Source of the DNA: JBBKWU01 sp037969035
GTDB taxonomy: Bacteria; Pseudomonadota; Alphaproteobacteria; Micavibrionales; Micavibrionaceae
Assembly: GCA_037969035.1 (NCBI GenBank)
Contig: JBBKWU010000008.1
Span: forward strand, 43,830-107,829
Reading direction: 5' to 3'
Length of the DNA: 64,000 bases
Shown here: piece by piece, positions 9,376 through 18,571 of the stretch
How positions within the stretch are numbered: the stretch's first letter is position 1
How the letters are laid out: each line of letters starts with the position of its first letter
The notes under the pieces: generated by a model
The model's database searches: none
The model's input: the letters and a program-made list of their open reading frames with translations, nothing else
Told to the model about the DNA's origin: nothing
Program-made: the position numbers and the translations under genes

Positions 9376-10452
9376 ATGAAAGAAAGCGCATATAAAAAAG
9401 CGGGTGTCGATATCGAAGCAGGTGCCGAACTTGTCGAACGTATTAAACCCCATGTTAAGAAAACAGATAGGTCGGGCGTAGTCTCAGGTCTAGGGGGCTT
9501 TGGCGCATTTTTTGATCTGGCAAAAACAGGGTACAAAGACCCTGTGCTTGTTTCTGCAACCGATGGTGTCGGCACAAAATTAAAAATCGCGATTGAATCG
9601 GGAACACATGACACGGTTGGTATTGATCTGGTGGCGATGTGCGTGAATGATTTGGTGGTGCAGGGCGCAGAGCCACTTTTCTTCCTTGATTACTTTGCTT
9701 GCGGAAAGCTTGAAAACGATGTGGCCGAGGCCGTGATCGCAGGTATAGCCACAGGCTGCGTGCAGGCTGGATGCGCCTTGATTGGCGGCGAAACAGCAGA
9801 AATGCCGGGCATGTACGCTGTAAAAGATTATGATTTGGCAGGCTTTGCCGTTGGCGCGGTTGAGCGTGAAGATATGCTGACAGGCGCGACTATCAAAGAC
9901 GGCGATGTTGTCTTGGGCTTGGCGGCAAGCGGCCTTCATTCCAACGGTTATTCATTGGTACGCCGCGTTTATGATGCATTGGGCGTGAATTACGGTAATA
10001 AAACGCCGTTTGATGGCACAAAAACATTCGCCGAAGTCTTTATGACACCAACAAAAATCTATGTGAAATCATTGCTGACCGCGCTGAAGCTAACAGGCAC
10101 AGACGGCGCGCAAATGATAAAAGGTTTGGCGCATATCACGGGTGGTGGTTTGGTTGAAAACTTGCCGCGTATATTACCCGATGGTTTGGGTGCGGATCTT
10201 GATGCCAATGATTGGGTGTTGCCACCTGTGTTTTCATGGCTCGCTGCACAGGGGGGGCTGAGCGTGGAAGATATGGCGGTCACTTTTAACTGCGGTATCG
10301 GTATGACGGTAATTTGTACGGCGGAGAACAAAGCCGCATTGATGGACAGCCTGACGCAATCGGGTGAAACGGTCTATGAGATAGGCACGATTAATGCGCA
10401 GGGTGCTGTCACGATCAAAAACGCGGAAGCATCATGGCTCAACGCAAAATAA
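9376..10452 (+). CDS. purM: phosphoribosylformylglycinamidine cyclo-ligase
   Basis: Purine pathway enzyme forming aminoimidazole ribonucleotide from formylglycinamidine ribonucleotide with ATP. At 358 residues it has standard length. Family motifs include the glycine-rich VSATDGVGTKLKIA, the MCVNDLVVQGAEPLFFLDYF segment, and GGETAEMPGMY. The start has AGGA seven bases upstream. It overlaps purN by 19 bases, so the two are translationally coupled, and it is divergent from the DUF2066 gene with a 61-base shared promoter region. Confidence 0.97.
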   Translation: MKESAYKKAGVDIEAGAELVERIKPHVKKTDRSGVVSGLGGFGAFFDLAKTGYKDPVLVSATDGVGTKLKIAIESGTHDTVGIDLVAMCVNDLVVQGAEPLFFLDYFACGKLENDVAEAVIAGIATGCVQAGCALIGGETAEMPGMYAVKDYDLAGFAVGAVEREDMLTGATIKDGDVVLGLAASGLHSNGYSLVRRVYDALGVNYGNKTPFDGTKTFAEVFMTPTKIYVKSLLTALKLTGTDGAQMIKGLAHITGGGLVENLPRILPDGLGADLDANDWVLPPVFSWLAAQGGLSVEDMAVTFNCGIGMTVICTAENKAALMDSLTQSGETVYEIGTINAQGAVTIKNAEASWLNAK

Positions 10453-11024
10453 AGCTGGCTGTGTTTCTGTCAGGGCGCGGCAGCAATGCCCAAGCCTTGA
10501 TCGATGCCTGTAAAAATCCTGATTTTCCTGCTGAGATCGTTTTGGTGTTATCCAATATCCCCAATGCGGGCGGTCTCGAGCGTGCTCAAGATGCGGGCAT
10601 CCCCACCGCAACAGTCGATCATAAACTGTTTAAAGGCGATAAGGCGGCCTTCGAGGGCGCTATCCAAGAGGTTTTATCTAGCTATGACATTGATTTGATC
10701 TGCTTGGCGGGCTTTATGCGATTGTTAAGTGCAGAATTTCTCACGCAATGGCCAGAGCAGGTCATAAACATCCATCCGTCATTATTGCCCGATTACAAAG
10801 GGCTTCATACGCATGAACGTGCCATTGCAGACGGGCGTAATCATGGCGGCTGCACCGTTCATTATGTCGTACCGGAAATGGATGCAGGTGAGATTATCGT
10901 GCAAAAATCAGTGCCTATTTTAGACGGTGATACGCCGCAGACGCTTGCTGCGCGGGTTTTAGAGCAAGAGCATATTGCCTATCCGCAGGCTTTGCGTATC
11001 ATGGCGGATAAAATCTTGCGCTAA
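10434..11024 (+). CDS. purN: phosphoribosylglycinamide formyltransferase
   Basis: Formyl-tetrahydrofolate-dependent GAR transformylase of purine synthesis, cytoplasmic, 196 residues. The N-terminal substrate loop is FLSGRGSNAQALI, and the catalytic Asn-His pair is in INIHPSLLPDYKG near residue 112. The downstream motif GCTVHYVVPEMDAG contains the catalytic Asp. The reading frame begins inside the end of purM and has no independent ribosome-binding site, so coupling to purM is likely. Confidence 0.96.
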   Translation: MAQRKIKLAVFLSGRGSNAQALIDACKNPDFPAEIVLVLSNIPNAGGLERAQDAGIPTATVDHKLFKGDKAAFEGAIQEVLSSYDIDLICLAGFMRLLSAEFLTQWPEQVINIHPSLLPDYKGLHTHERAIADGRNHGGCTVHYVVPEMDAGEIIVQKSVPILDGDTPQTLAARVLEQEHIAYPQALRIMADKILR

Positions 11025-11104
11025 TCAGCTATGAAAGCGTTGAAAACGCAGATAAAATAGCGTTTAATATGACTACATAATAATCCAACCACGGAGTAAC
11101 GATC

Positions 11105-11248
11105 TTGGCAAAAGCAGCAAAACCTGAGTATACCGAAGAACAACTAGAAGTCGCATCTGCAGGATGGGCGCATTTTGCCGTTTTGGTTAAATGGAGCTGT
11201 GTGGGTATCACGGTATTGCTGGCGGGAATGGCCGCATTTCTGCTCTAG
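11105..11248 (+). CDS. aa3-type cytochrome c oxidase subunit IV-like small protein
   Basis: A 47-residue single-span membrane protein. The N-terminal half is hydrophilic (KPEYTEEQLEVASAGWAHFA) and the second half is one transmembrane helix ending at the C-terminus (VGITVLLAGMAAFLL). This layout matches the small bacterial aa3 oxidase subunit IV family, which packs against subunit I in Alphaproteobacteria. The start is TTG at 11105 with GGAG eight bases upstream. No other oxidase genes are nearby, so it would be an orphan copy. The assignment rests on shape and a few residues and could be another small membrane protein. Confidence 0.6.
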   Translation: MAKAAKPEYTEEQLEVASAGWAHFAVLVKWSCVGITVLLAGMAAFLL

Positions 11249-11427
11249 ACTCAGCCGCGAGGCAAACTGCGTCTTTACGCAAAGATTATATGCCGCGCAA
11301 ATACAGCATAAATTCATCTAAGACCTTCAATTTCTTCATGATTCTGTAACTTTTTCACGCCATTATTGATATCAAGGCAAAAGGTTCGATCGAGCCTGTC
11401 TGCCATATAAACCAAAGGGAACGGATT

Positions 11428-14400
11428 TTGAACGCTGTATCCGCAGAAAAAGGAAAGAATACGCTCTTGTCCTTTTTTACAGGTGCTTTCTTGAGAGACA
11501 GAACGCGCGGTGCGCTCTTGCGCTCTTGCGTGCTTGTTCTTTTGGCGGCTGTGATATTTTGTGTTGCCGTCTCCGCTTCATGGGCGCAAACAGCGTCCTA
11601 CCCCCGTCTTACAATCGATACAAATAAGGAAAATTATAATTTATTGCCTTATGTCCGTGTGCTCAAGGAAACGCAAAAACCGTTGAACGCGAAAGAGGCA
11701 CTATCTATTTTCCGTGCGGGGCGTTTGCCTGAATCTATCTCATCGGGGCTTGCCCGTATCGTTGGTGAAACACACTGGCTATCGTTTGAAATCGTGAACA
11801 GAAGCGCGGTTGATAGCTGGGTTTTATCATTTGGCGATCAAAATCACGGACGGTTCGGTTTGCCGCAAGACATCAGTATTTATAATGCAACAACTGGTGA
11901 AATACTGGTTGATTTGCGTGGTAGTGAAGTTGGTCACAACCAACGACCAGGCAACCTGATGGATAATGCTGTGTCGCTTTCGATTAAGCGCGGTGAAACG
12001 GTTTCTGTTTTGATGCGTATGACACCGAATAATTATACGCCCCTGATCTTCCCGCTTAATTTGGAATCTGCTCAGCAGCATCTTGTACACTCAGACGCTT
12101 GGAATTGGGATCCGCGCAGTTTTGAGCTTCTTTTGATTTTGATGCTCGGGTTTTATGCGGCCTCCATTGTGTTGCGGCGTGATTTTTCACTCGGGCTTTT
12201 TGCGGGATTTATATTGCTGCAATATTTAGCATACAGCTTAGAAAATCAGGCTTTTTACGGTGGTGATGGATATACGGGATTGTTAAAACCGTTATTGATG
12301 AGCGCGAGTGCTGTTTTAGGATTGTTTGTCGCAAAAGAGTTTTTGGGCATTGATCGTGAATCCACAGCGCAAAACAGACTGTTCATGGCTGTTGGCGTTG
12401 TGTCTGTGATATCGAGCATTATCGGTTTGTTTGTTATGCCACCAGCCAGCCTCATTGGCATTTTACTGACGTTTTTACCGTTGCTTATTGTTCCGCTTGT
12501 GGTGTTGATCGCCTCTTTGGGGATGATGCAAAAACATACATACGGCATTTTACTTTTCGCAGCAGGTTGGATTGTCGCGTTTGCGTGCAACATCATAACA
12601 TTGACGGCTGTTATGAGCTTTGTTGCGGCGACCGAGTTTAAAGTATTTGCAATTTGGGGCGGTGTTTTTCTACAAAATGCGTATTTTGTCCTTGCCGTGA
12701 CCATGCGTCAGATGACGGATGATCGAGAAAGCTATCATACCGCGATCGAGGCAGAAGAAGATGGCAAGGCTGTAAAAGTTCTTAATCGCAGCAAAGTAGA
12801 AGCCGAGAATAACAGACTGCTGAAACTTATCAGACACGAGCGCGCCGTGATGAATGAATTGCGTGAGCGCGAAATCGAGCAAAGCACAGAAACCCGCCGC
12901 GCGCGCGAATCTGCCGAAGAAGCAAACCGCGCAAAATCCGCATTTTTGGCCGTGATCAGCCACGAAATCAGAACACCAATGACGGGTGTTTTGGGGATGG
13001 CGCGCCTGCTGATGCAAGAACAGCTCACGAAAAAACAAAAAGATTATGCCGTGACGATTAAAGATTCAGGCGAGGCTATGGTGTCGCTTTTGAATGACAT
13101 TTTGGATTTTGAGAAAATCGAGAGTAATAATCTTGATCTGGAAGAAATTGATTTTGATTTGGTGCGCTTGTTGAATGGTGTGGTGACATTGATGAATGGT
13201 CACGCCACGGCGAAAAACATTAAACTCGAGCATGATATTGATCCTGCGGTGCCCAATATTGTGATTGGCGATTCCGTACGCTTGCGCCAAATTTTGCTTA
13301 ATCTGGTTGGTAATGCCATTAAATTCACCGAAGCAGGCGGCGTGACATTGATTGTGAAGCGTCAGCAAGATGCCGCGCATAAAGGCACCAATAAACAAAA
13401 AATTCTGTTCGCGATCAAAGATACAGGCATTGGTATTTCACCCGAAGCCAAGAAAAACCTGTTCAACCCCTTCTCACAAGCGGATTCAAGCATTACCCGT
13501 AAGTTTGGTGGAACAGGTTTAGGGCTCGCCATCTCGCAAAGGCTTGTTGAGGCCATGGGCAGTAGAATCGAGATTGATAGCGTAGAAGGTCAAGGCAGTA
13601 AGTTTTTCTTCTCTGTGGCGATGGAAGCGGGTGACGAGCAACGCGCCGAAGATACGGAGAACGCAGACGCGGGCAGTAGCGAAGGCAAAACACCAGATAA
13701 GGTGATGTCGATCCTTATCGTTGAAGATAACGAGGTAAACCAAAAGCTACTGACCGAACTTTTGAACCGTATGGGGCATAAATCAAAAGTCGCAGGCAGC
13801 GGTGAAGAAGGTTTGGAACGCTTGCGCGAGAATGATTTTGATATGATTTTAATGGATGTCCATTTACCGGGCATTTCGGGCATGGGCACAACCAAAACAA
13901 TTCGTACGTTTGAGGATCGAACCAAAGCCGCAATCCCGATTGTGGCGCTGACGGGTAATATCGCGAACGAAGATATCGCGGCTTGTTATGCGGCGAATAT
14001 GAACGCCTATATTTCTAAACCGATTGATCCGCAGATTTTGGAAAAAACCATTGATAAGATTGCAAAAGGTAAGTTCGATAACCCTGTGGAGCTGCAAGAT
14101 GTCTCTAAAATCGTTGCCGAAAGCAATGTTAATGCTGTGCCTGATGTGCCGGATAACAATACCGTCGAAGAGCAAGCACCATCAAAAATATTTAGAGCCT
14201 CAGAAGAGTCTGACTTATTGAACCCTCCTGAGCCAGAAGATGCAGAAGAGAAAGACGCTGATGAAGGCGGCGAAGACGACGGTAAAGACGATGACACTTC
14301 GTCATTACAGGCGTTGGCGATGAATCTTGAAAACTTCAATTTTGACGAAGATGATTTTGATCTGGAAGAAGACAGCTTCGCCGCGGCCATTGAAATTGGC

Positions 14401-14793
14401 GAAGCCAATGATAAGAACAAAGTGAATGGTTATGAAACCACGGATATTCTGGACCCGTCAGTTTTAAACAACCTGCGCTTGGCGATTGGTCATGACAAGT
14501 TAGAAGATATGGTCAGCGAGATGTTTATGAAATTGGACGAGCTTTCTCAAAGCCTGCGCAAAGCATCGAATGAGAAAGACCGTGAAGCTTTTCTGGCACG
14601 CACGCATGAGCTCAAAGGCATGTCAGGAAACTTTGGTCTTCAGCAAATTAGGGTTTTGCTGGCGGAAACGGAAGCGGCTTTCAAAGATGGGAAAGAGATT
14701 GATTTGAACGAAATGCTCAGCAAGCTTGCCGTTGCCGAGGACGCAGCAAAAAGCGCCCTACAACGATGGGTGGGCGCTTCTGCGGAACTTTGA
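11428..14793 (+). CDS. hybrid sensor histidine kinase with receiver and HPt domains
   Basis: An inner-membrane phosphorelay sensor of 1121 residues. An N-terminal hydrophobic segment (about 28-50) precedes an extracytoplasmic region of the 7TMR-DISM type (about 55-220). A seven-helix bundle follows (about 230-430), then a coiled coil. The HisKA domain has phospho-acceptor His512 (ISHEIRTPM). The HATPase domain has NAIKFTEAGG, DTGIGIS and GTGLGLAI. The receiver contains ILIVEDNEVNQ, Asp810 (LMDVHLPG) and the conserved Lys near ISKPID. A very acidic linker (about 930-1000) leads to an HPt domain with His1060 (THELKGMSGNFG). The start is TTG at 11428 after AAAGGGAACGGA. No response regulator is adjacent, so the output partner is encoded elsewhere. 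Confidence 0.92.
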   Translation: MNAVSAEKGKNTLLSFFTGAFLRDRTRGALLRSCVLVLLAAVIFCVAVSASWAQTASYPRLTIDTNKENYNLLPYVRVLKETQKPLNAKEALSIFRAGRLPESISSGLARIVGETHWLSFEIVNRSAVDSWVLSFGDQNHGRFGLPQDISIYNATTGEILVDLRGSEVGHNQRPGNLMDNAVSLSIKRGETVSVLMRMTPNNYTPLIFPLNLESAQQHLVHSDAWNWDPRSFELLLILMLGFYAASIVLRRDFSLGLFAGFILLQYLAYSLENQAFYGGDGYTGLLKPLLMSASAVLGLFVAKEFLGIDRESTAQNRLFMAVGVVSVISSIIGLFVMPPASLIGILLTFLPLLIVPLVVLIASLGMMQKHTYGILLFAAGWIVAFACNIITLTAVMSFVAATEFKVFAIWGGVFLQNAYFVLAVTMRQMTDDRESYHTAIEAEEDGKAVKVLNRSKVEAENNRLLKLIRHERAVMNELREREIEQSTETRRARESAEEANRAKSAFLAVISHEIRTPMTGVLGMARLLMQEQLTKKQKDYAVTIKDSGEAMVSLLNDILDFEKIESNNLDLEEIDFDLVRLLNGVVTLMNGHATAKNIKLEHDIDPAVPNIVIGDSVRLRQILLNLVGNAIKFTEAGGVTLIVKRQQDAAHKGTNKQKILFAIKDTGIGISPEAKKNLFNPFSQADSSITRKFGGTGLGLAISQRLVEAMGSRIEIDSVEGQGSKFFFSVAMEAGDEQRAEDTENADAGSSEGKTPDKVMSILIVEDNEVNQKLLTELLNRMGHKSKVAGSGEEGLERLRENDFDMILMDVHLPGISGMGTTKTIRTFEDRTKAAIPIVALTGNIANEDIAACYAANMNAYISKPIDPQILEKTIDKIAKGKFDNPVELQDVSKIVAESNVNAVPDVPDNNTVEEQAPSKIFRASEESDLLNPPEPEDAEEKDADEGGEDDGKDDDTSSLQALAMNLENFNFDEDDFDLEEDSFAAAIEIGEANDKNKVNGYETTDILDPSVLNNLRLAIGHDKLEDMVSEMFMKLDELSQSLRKASNEKDREAFLARTHELKGMSGNFGLQQIRVLLAETEAAFKDGKEIDLNEMLSKLAVAEDAAKSALQRWVGASAEL

Positions 14794-14827
14794 TCGTGAT
14801 CGTCAGTCTTGACGTCAGTGTGGTTAA

Positions 14828-15247
14828 TTAACCAACCAACTCAATATCACTAAAGAAGAATTCGATTTCGCGTGTTGCGTTATCTTCGCTGTCTGAACCG
14901 TGAACAGAGTTCGCACCGATGTTTTCGGCGTATTCTGCGCGGATTGTACCAGGCTGCGCGTTCGCTGGGTTTGTATCGCCCATCACGTCACGGTATTTTG
15001 CAACGGCATCATCACCTTCCAACGCCTGTACAACAACAGGGCCAGAAACCATGAATTCAACCAATTCGCCATAAAATGGGCGTTCTTTGTGAACTTCGTA
15101 AAAACGCTCTGCTTGCTCTTGTGTAAGGGCAATGCGTTTTTGACCGATAATGCGAAGACCTTTTTCCTCGATCTTGGCGTTAATCGCGCCAGTCAAATTA
15201 CGACGTGTCGCGTCAGGCTTGATGATGGATAATGTTCTTTGTTTCAT
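14828..15247 (-). CDS. ndk: nucleoside diphosphate kinase
   Basis: Transfers the gamma phosphate between nucleoside tri- and diphosphates through a phosphohistidine. The 139-residue length is standard. The N-terminus IIKPDATRRN and the catalytic NSVHGSDS with His116 are diagnostic. It is convergent with the hybrid kinase gene (34 bases between ends) and has only a weak purine-rich ribosome-binding site ahead of the ATG at 15247. Confidence 0.97.
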   Translation of the reverse strand: MKQRTLSIIKPDATRRNLTGAINAKIEEKGLRIIGQKRIALTQEQAERFYEVHKERPFYGELVEFMVSGPVVVQALEGDDAVAKYRDVMGDTNPANAQPGTIRAEYAENIGANSVHGSDSEDNATREIEFFFSDIELVG

Positions 15248-15386
15248 GTTTCACTCTTTTGTTTTTATCTGTGTTTATTTGACCATTTTAAAACGGTAGC
15301 GGTGTTATACCGATCTTGATCAATTTTCGCAACAATAAATCGCTGCGTAATTTATTGGCATCTGCCATGCAATTTTAGAAGGGGCC

Positions 15387-16643
15387 TTACGTTGGGCTAG
15401 GTGCACCGCCCATGGCAACGGTTGCCGCGCAATACCCAGCATAAAGGCCAAGCGCAGTATAGCCCTGCCACTTTTTAACTTCGCCCTTACCGCGCAATAA
15501 TGTTGTGCTCAACAATGCTGCCGATGTGCCGAGTGCTGCTAAATTAAACAGCCCCAACGGTGTTGTCGGGCTGAAGGCAGGCGGAACATCTGTACCCGCA
15601 AGCGATAGAACCCCGCCAATAAACAGGATGTTATAAATGTTACAGCCCAAAATATTACCAACAGCCATGTCGGTTTTCTTCTTCAACGCCAGATTAATAT
15701 TGGTGGTCAGCTCGGGCAAGGATGTTCCAATCGCCACCGCCAGCGCGCCAATCGCGGCTTGCCCAATCCCAAAATCTCCTGCGATTTGTATGCTGCTATC
15801 AACAACGGCGTGCGAGGCGTAAATCAACGCGCCCATACCGCTTGCCGCCATAAAGGCTTCCTTCAACGTGCCCCATTTGTTTTTGGGCTTATCGTGGCTG
15901 TGACCGTGTTCATGGCTCTCATGTCCATGCTCATGGCTATCGTGGTCGTGATCATGTCCACACGCCTCACCATCGCCATGGTCGTGGTTATGGATTAACT
16001 CCTCAGGCTTCATGCCCAAAAGCTTCGCGTCTTGCTTGGCTATTTGTACGTTGCGGTACAAATACACCCCTGCTGCGGCGAGCATCCCTGCACCCGTCAA
16101 CGGCGTCAGCATACCCGTGGCAAGCAAACCACCGAGCGCGATTGTTGCGCCGGTCATTGCCTTTGTATTGAATTTCCAACTCTGCCCCTTACCGCGCGGA
16201 ATTCCCGTGATTGCCGCCGTCAGACCCATGATAAGGAACACATGCGCCACATTCGCCCCCACCAGATTACCGAGTGCTAAATCCGCAGCCCCCGACCAAA
16301 CGGAAAACCCCGCCACCGCCAACTCTGGAATAGAATGCAACGCGCCGAGCCCAAAGATACCCATCGCAAGCGGTGAAATCCCGAATTTCGTGCCTAAATG
16401 CTCCGTCCCGTGAATCGCCATATCACTTGCCAACGCCATAATACCGAGGCCACCCGCAAGTGCCGCAATCGCGCCGCCTGTGGTGGTTAGCAGCGGTGTA
16501 GCAATCGCCGTGGTGGCGAGGAGTGCTGTGCCGCCCAGTACGATGGACGGCTTATGCTTCCCGATGAGACCCGCAGCGCGCGCGAAAATGGATTTCGGTG
16601 CTGCTGGCGGCGGCGGCGGTGTGTGGTGGTGATCGTGTGGCAT
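15387..16643 (-). CDS. CaCA-family Ca2+/Na+ exchanger with histidine-rich loop
   Basis: Inner-membrane cation exchanger with about ten spans. The two inverted alpha repeats are recognisable: HSIPELAVAG with GNLVGANVAHV (about 103-135), and GTSLPELTTN with GNILGCNIYNI in the second half. It differs from YrbG-type exchangers in two additions. The N-terminus is MPHDHHHTPPPPP, and the central cytoplasmic loop between the halves (about 218-250) is a run of His, Asp, Glu and Gly with one Cys. Such loops bind Zn2+ or Ni2+ in ZIP and CDF transporters. The ion may therefore be a transition metal, or the loop may sense one; this is inference. The gene appears to be monocistronic. Confidence 0.85.
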   Translation of the reverse strand: MPHDHHHTPPPPPAAPKSIFARAAGLIGKHKPSIVLGGTALLATTAIATPLLTTTGGAIAALAGGLGIMALASDMAIHGTEHLGTKFGISPLAMGIFGLGALHSIPELAVAGFSVWSGAADLALGNLVGANVAHVFLIMGLTAAITGIPRGKGQSWKFNTKAMTGATIALGGLLATGMLTPLTGAGMLAAAGVYLYRNVQIAKQDAKLLGMKPEELIHNHDHGDGEACGHDHDHDSHEHGHESHEHGHSHDKPKNKWGTLKEAFMAASGMGALIYASHAVVDSSIQIAGDFGIGQAAIGALAVAIGTSLPELTTNINLALKKKTDMAVGNILGCNIYNILFIGGVLSLAGTDVPPAFSPTTPLGLFNLAALGTSAALLSTTLLRGKGEVKKWQGYTALGLYAGYCAATVAMGGAPSPT

Positions 16644-16729
16644 TTTGCCTTGTGTCCCTGCTTGTTCTTATTGATTAGCAGGAAATTAGCATGCCACCGC
16701 GCATATGGAAAGTGATTATTCCCGCGCCT

Positions 16730-17758
16730 CTATTCCCAATCCAGAATAACCTTACCGCATTCACCACTATTCATCGCATCGAAGCCTTTTTGGAAGTCGT
16801 CGATCGGGAAGCGGTGGGTGATGATTTTGCTGAGATCAAGGCCGCTTTGCAGCATGGTCGCCATTTTGTACCATGTTTCATACATTTCGCGCCCGTAAAT
16901 ACCCTTGACGGTCAGACCTTTGAAAATGATTTTGTTCCAGTCAATCGCGATGTCTTTGGAAGGTATCCCAAGCAACGCAAGCTTGCCGCCGTTATTGAGG
17001 TTATCGAGCATGTCATGAAATGCGCTCTCAATACCTGACATCTCTAAACCGACATCAAAGCCCTCAAGCATGTTCAGCTCTTTCATCACATCGCCGAGCT
17101 TTTCTTTGGACACGTCAACAGCGCGTGTTACGCCCATTGTGCGCGCAAGGTTCAAACGATAAGGGTTCACATCCGTAATCACCACATGACGCGCACCAGC
17201 GTGCCTGCACACCGCCGCCGACATAATGCCAATCGGCCCTGCACCCGTAATCAAAACATCTTCACCAACCAAATCAAAGGAAAGCGCGGTATGCACCGCA
17301 TTCCCATACGGGTCAAAAATCGCCGCCATATCATCGGGAATGTCATCAGGAATAGGGAACACGTTTTCCGCAGGCAGCGACAAATACTCGGCAAAGCTGC
17401 CTGTGCGGTTCACACCAACACCTAAAGTATTGCGGCATAAATGGCGCTTGCCCGCGCGGCAGTTGCGGCAATGCCCGCACACAACATGGCCTTCGCCCGA
17501 TACGCGTTGCCCCTTTTTCAAATGCGTGACGCCTTCGCCCAATTCCTCAATCACGCCAACATATTCATGGCCGACAACCATCGGCACAGGAATGGTTTTT
17601 TGCGCCCACGCATCCCAATTATGGATGTGTAAATCCGTGCCGCAAATGGCGCTCTTCTTGATTTTGATCAAAACGTCGTTGTAACCGATTTCAGGGATAG
17701 GCGCGTCATGGATCATCCAGATGCCGCGTTCAGCCTTTTGTTTTGCGAGTGCTTTCAT
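16730..17758 (-). CDS. tdh: L-threonine 3-dehydrogenase
   Basis: Zinc medium-chain dehydrogenase that oxidises threonine to 2-amino-3-ketobutyrate with NAD+. The catalytic zinc site appears as CGTDLHIHNWD and GHEYVG. The structural zinc site is the four-cysteine CGHCRNCRAGKRHLC. The Rossmann motif is ITGAGPIGIM. At 342 residues it is full length. AAGGGA precedes the ATG at 17758. The product is the substrate of the KBL enzyme encoded 1.3 kb away at 19063-20262 on the same strand, but a plus-strand gene, a palindromic repeat and a P-loop gene lie between them, so the pair is not one simple operon. Confidence 0.95.
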   Translation of the reverse strand: MKALAKQKAERGIWMIHDAPIPEIGYNDVLIKIKKSAICGTDLHIHNWDAWAQKTIPVPMVVGHEYVGVIEELGEGVTHLKKGQRVSGEGHVVCGHCRNCRAGKRHLCRNTLGVGVNRTGSFAEYLSLPAENVFPIPDDIPDDMAAIFDPYGNAVHTALSFDLVGEDVLITGAGPIGIMSAAVCRHAGARHVVITDVNPYRLNLARTMGVTRAVDVSKEKLGDVMKELNMLEGFDVGLEMSGIESAFHDMLDNLNNGGKLALLGIPSKDIAIDWNKIIFKGLTVKGIYGREMYETWYKMATMLQSGLDLSKIITHRFPIDDFQKGFDAMNSGECGKVILDWE

Positions 17759-18048
17759 GACTATCCCTTATTATCCTTCAGTTTGTTTGTCGTTTTTCTT
17801 GTCGCATTTTAAACCTAACCAACTGTTTTTACGTTCATTCTTTCAGTTTATTATGCGGCATTATCCTGTGTGTTTCGCCGCATAATCAAACCACAAAACC
17901 ACCATAGCACAAAGTGATATATTTAGGAATAAAATCTTATACCCATCAAGGGATGCCCTTGTATTTTTCTGGTATCTAATTATATTGAATATGTTCTGGC
18001 GTGGGGTCAGGGCGCAATATTAATAATTTTATGTGATGGGATAATAAA
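17759..18048. other. divergent intergenic region between tdh and the dioxygenase gene
   Basis: A 290-base AT-rich stretch without a convincing gene. It must contain the promoters of the divergent genes on both sides. A 6-bp hairpin with a 3-base loop at 17947-17961 (CAAGGG paired with CCCTTG), followed by a short T-rich tract, could be a weak attenuator in the leader of the plus-strand gene. Nothing else was identified. Confidence 0.5.
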
Positions 18049-18399
18049 ATGCTGTCTGATATTCGTGGGTTTCATATACATGTCTATTTTAACAAATTAA
18101 CGAAAACGGAAGATATCGCGCGTGACGTGCGGGAACAAGCCAAAAAGGATTGGGGCGATGCCAGTGTTGGCCGTTTTCACCTGGATCCGATAGGTCCCCA
18201 TAAAACGGGTAGTTTTCTTGTGTGGGTTGAGCCAGAGCAAATTCATAAGGCTCTCGATTGGGTTACAGCTAACCGTAACGGTTTGGACGCGATCATTCAT
18301 AAAGTCACTGATGATGATCTGCATGACCATACCGAAGCCGTAACGTGGTATGGTGCGGGTAATCCCCAAATTTTGGATACAAGCATTTTTAAGCCGTAG
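18049..18399 (+). CDS. DOPA 4,5-dioxygenase family protein
   Basis: A 116-residue single-domain protein resembling fungal and bacterial DOPA 4,5-dioxygenases, which cleave catechol rings extradiol. Family features seen are FHIHVYF near the N-terminus, VGRFHLDPIGPHKTGSF (about 40-60), and a closing His-containing segment (DDLHDHTEAVTWYG). The His residues are the likely Fe(II) ligands. The substrate cannot be read from the sequence. It is a single gene on the plus strand between two minus-strand units. Confidence 0.72.
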   Translation: MLSDIRGFHIHVYFNKLTKTEDIARDVREQAKKDWGDASVGRFHLDPIGPHKTGSFLVWVEPEQIHKALDWVTANRNGLDAIIHKVTDDDLHDHTEAVTWYGAGNPQILDTSIFKP

Positions 18400-18410
18400 T
18401 TTTTGAATTT

Positions 18411-18565
18411 AAGCGCCGTCATTGCGAGGGGTAAAGCAAACCGGAAGGTTTGTTTGCATATGAGCGTAGCGATTATAAAGTACGACGAAGCAATCCAGTA
18501 GGCCACAAGCCCCGAAGCTGGATTGCCGCGTCAGCGTTTCACGCTTCCTCGCAATGACGGCGCTT
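18411..18565. repeat. palindromic intergenic repeat, copy 1
   Basis: A 155-bp element bounded by perfect 19-bp terminal inverted repeats (AAGCGCCGTCATTGCGAGG and its complement). Inside are two further palindromes: GCAAACCGGAAGGTTTG, and CAATCCAG answered by CTGGATTG. It exactly fills the space between two convergent genes, begins 11 bases after one stop codon, and shares its ends and core with the copy at 22829. No coding capacity is seen. It looks like a MITE-like or REP-like dispersed element. Confidence 0.85.
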
Positions 18566-18571
18566 ATTCGA

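Noticed and set aside
9315..9614. N-terminal extension of the DUF2066 gene by 100 codons
   Set aside because: It overlaps purM on the other strand and would remove the signal peptide from the N-terminus; the start at 9314 or 9329 is far more likely.
15387..16643. Zinc (ZIP or CDF) transporter identity for the His-rich protein
   Set aside because: The two alpha repeats with PEL and GN-x-x-G are those of the Ca2+/cation exchanger family; only the loop resembles zinc transporters.
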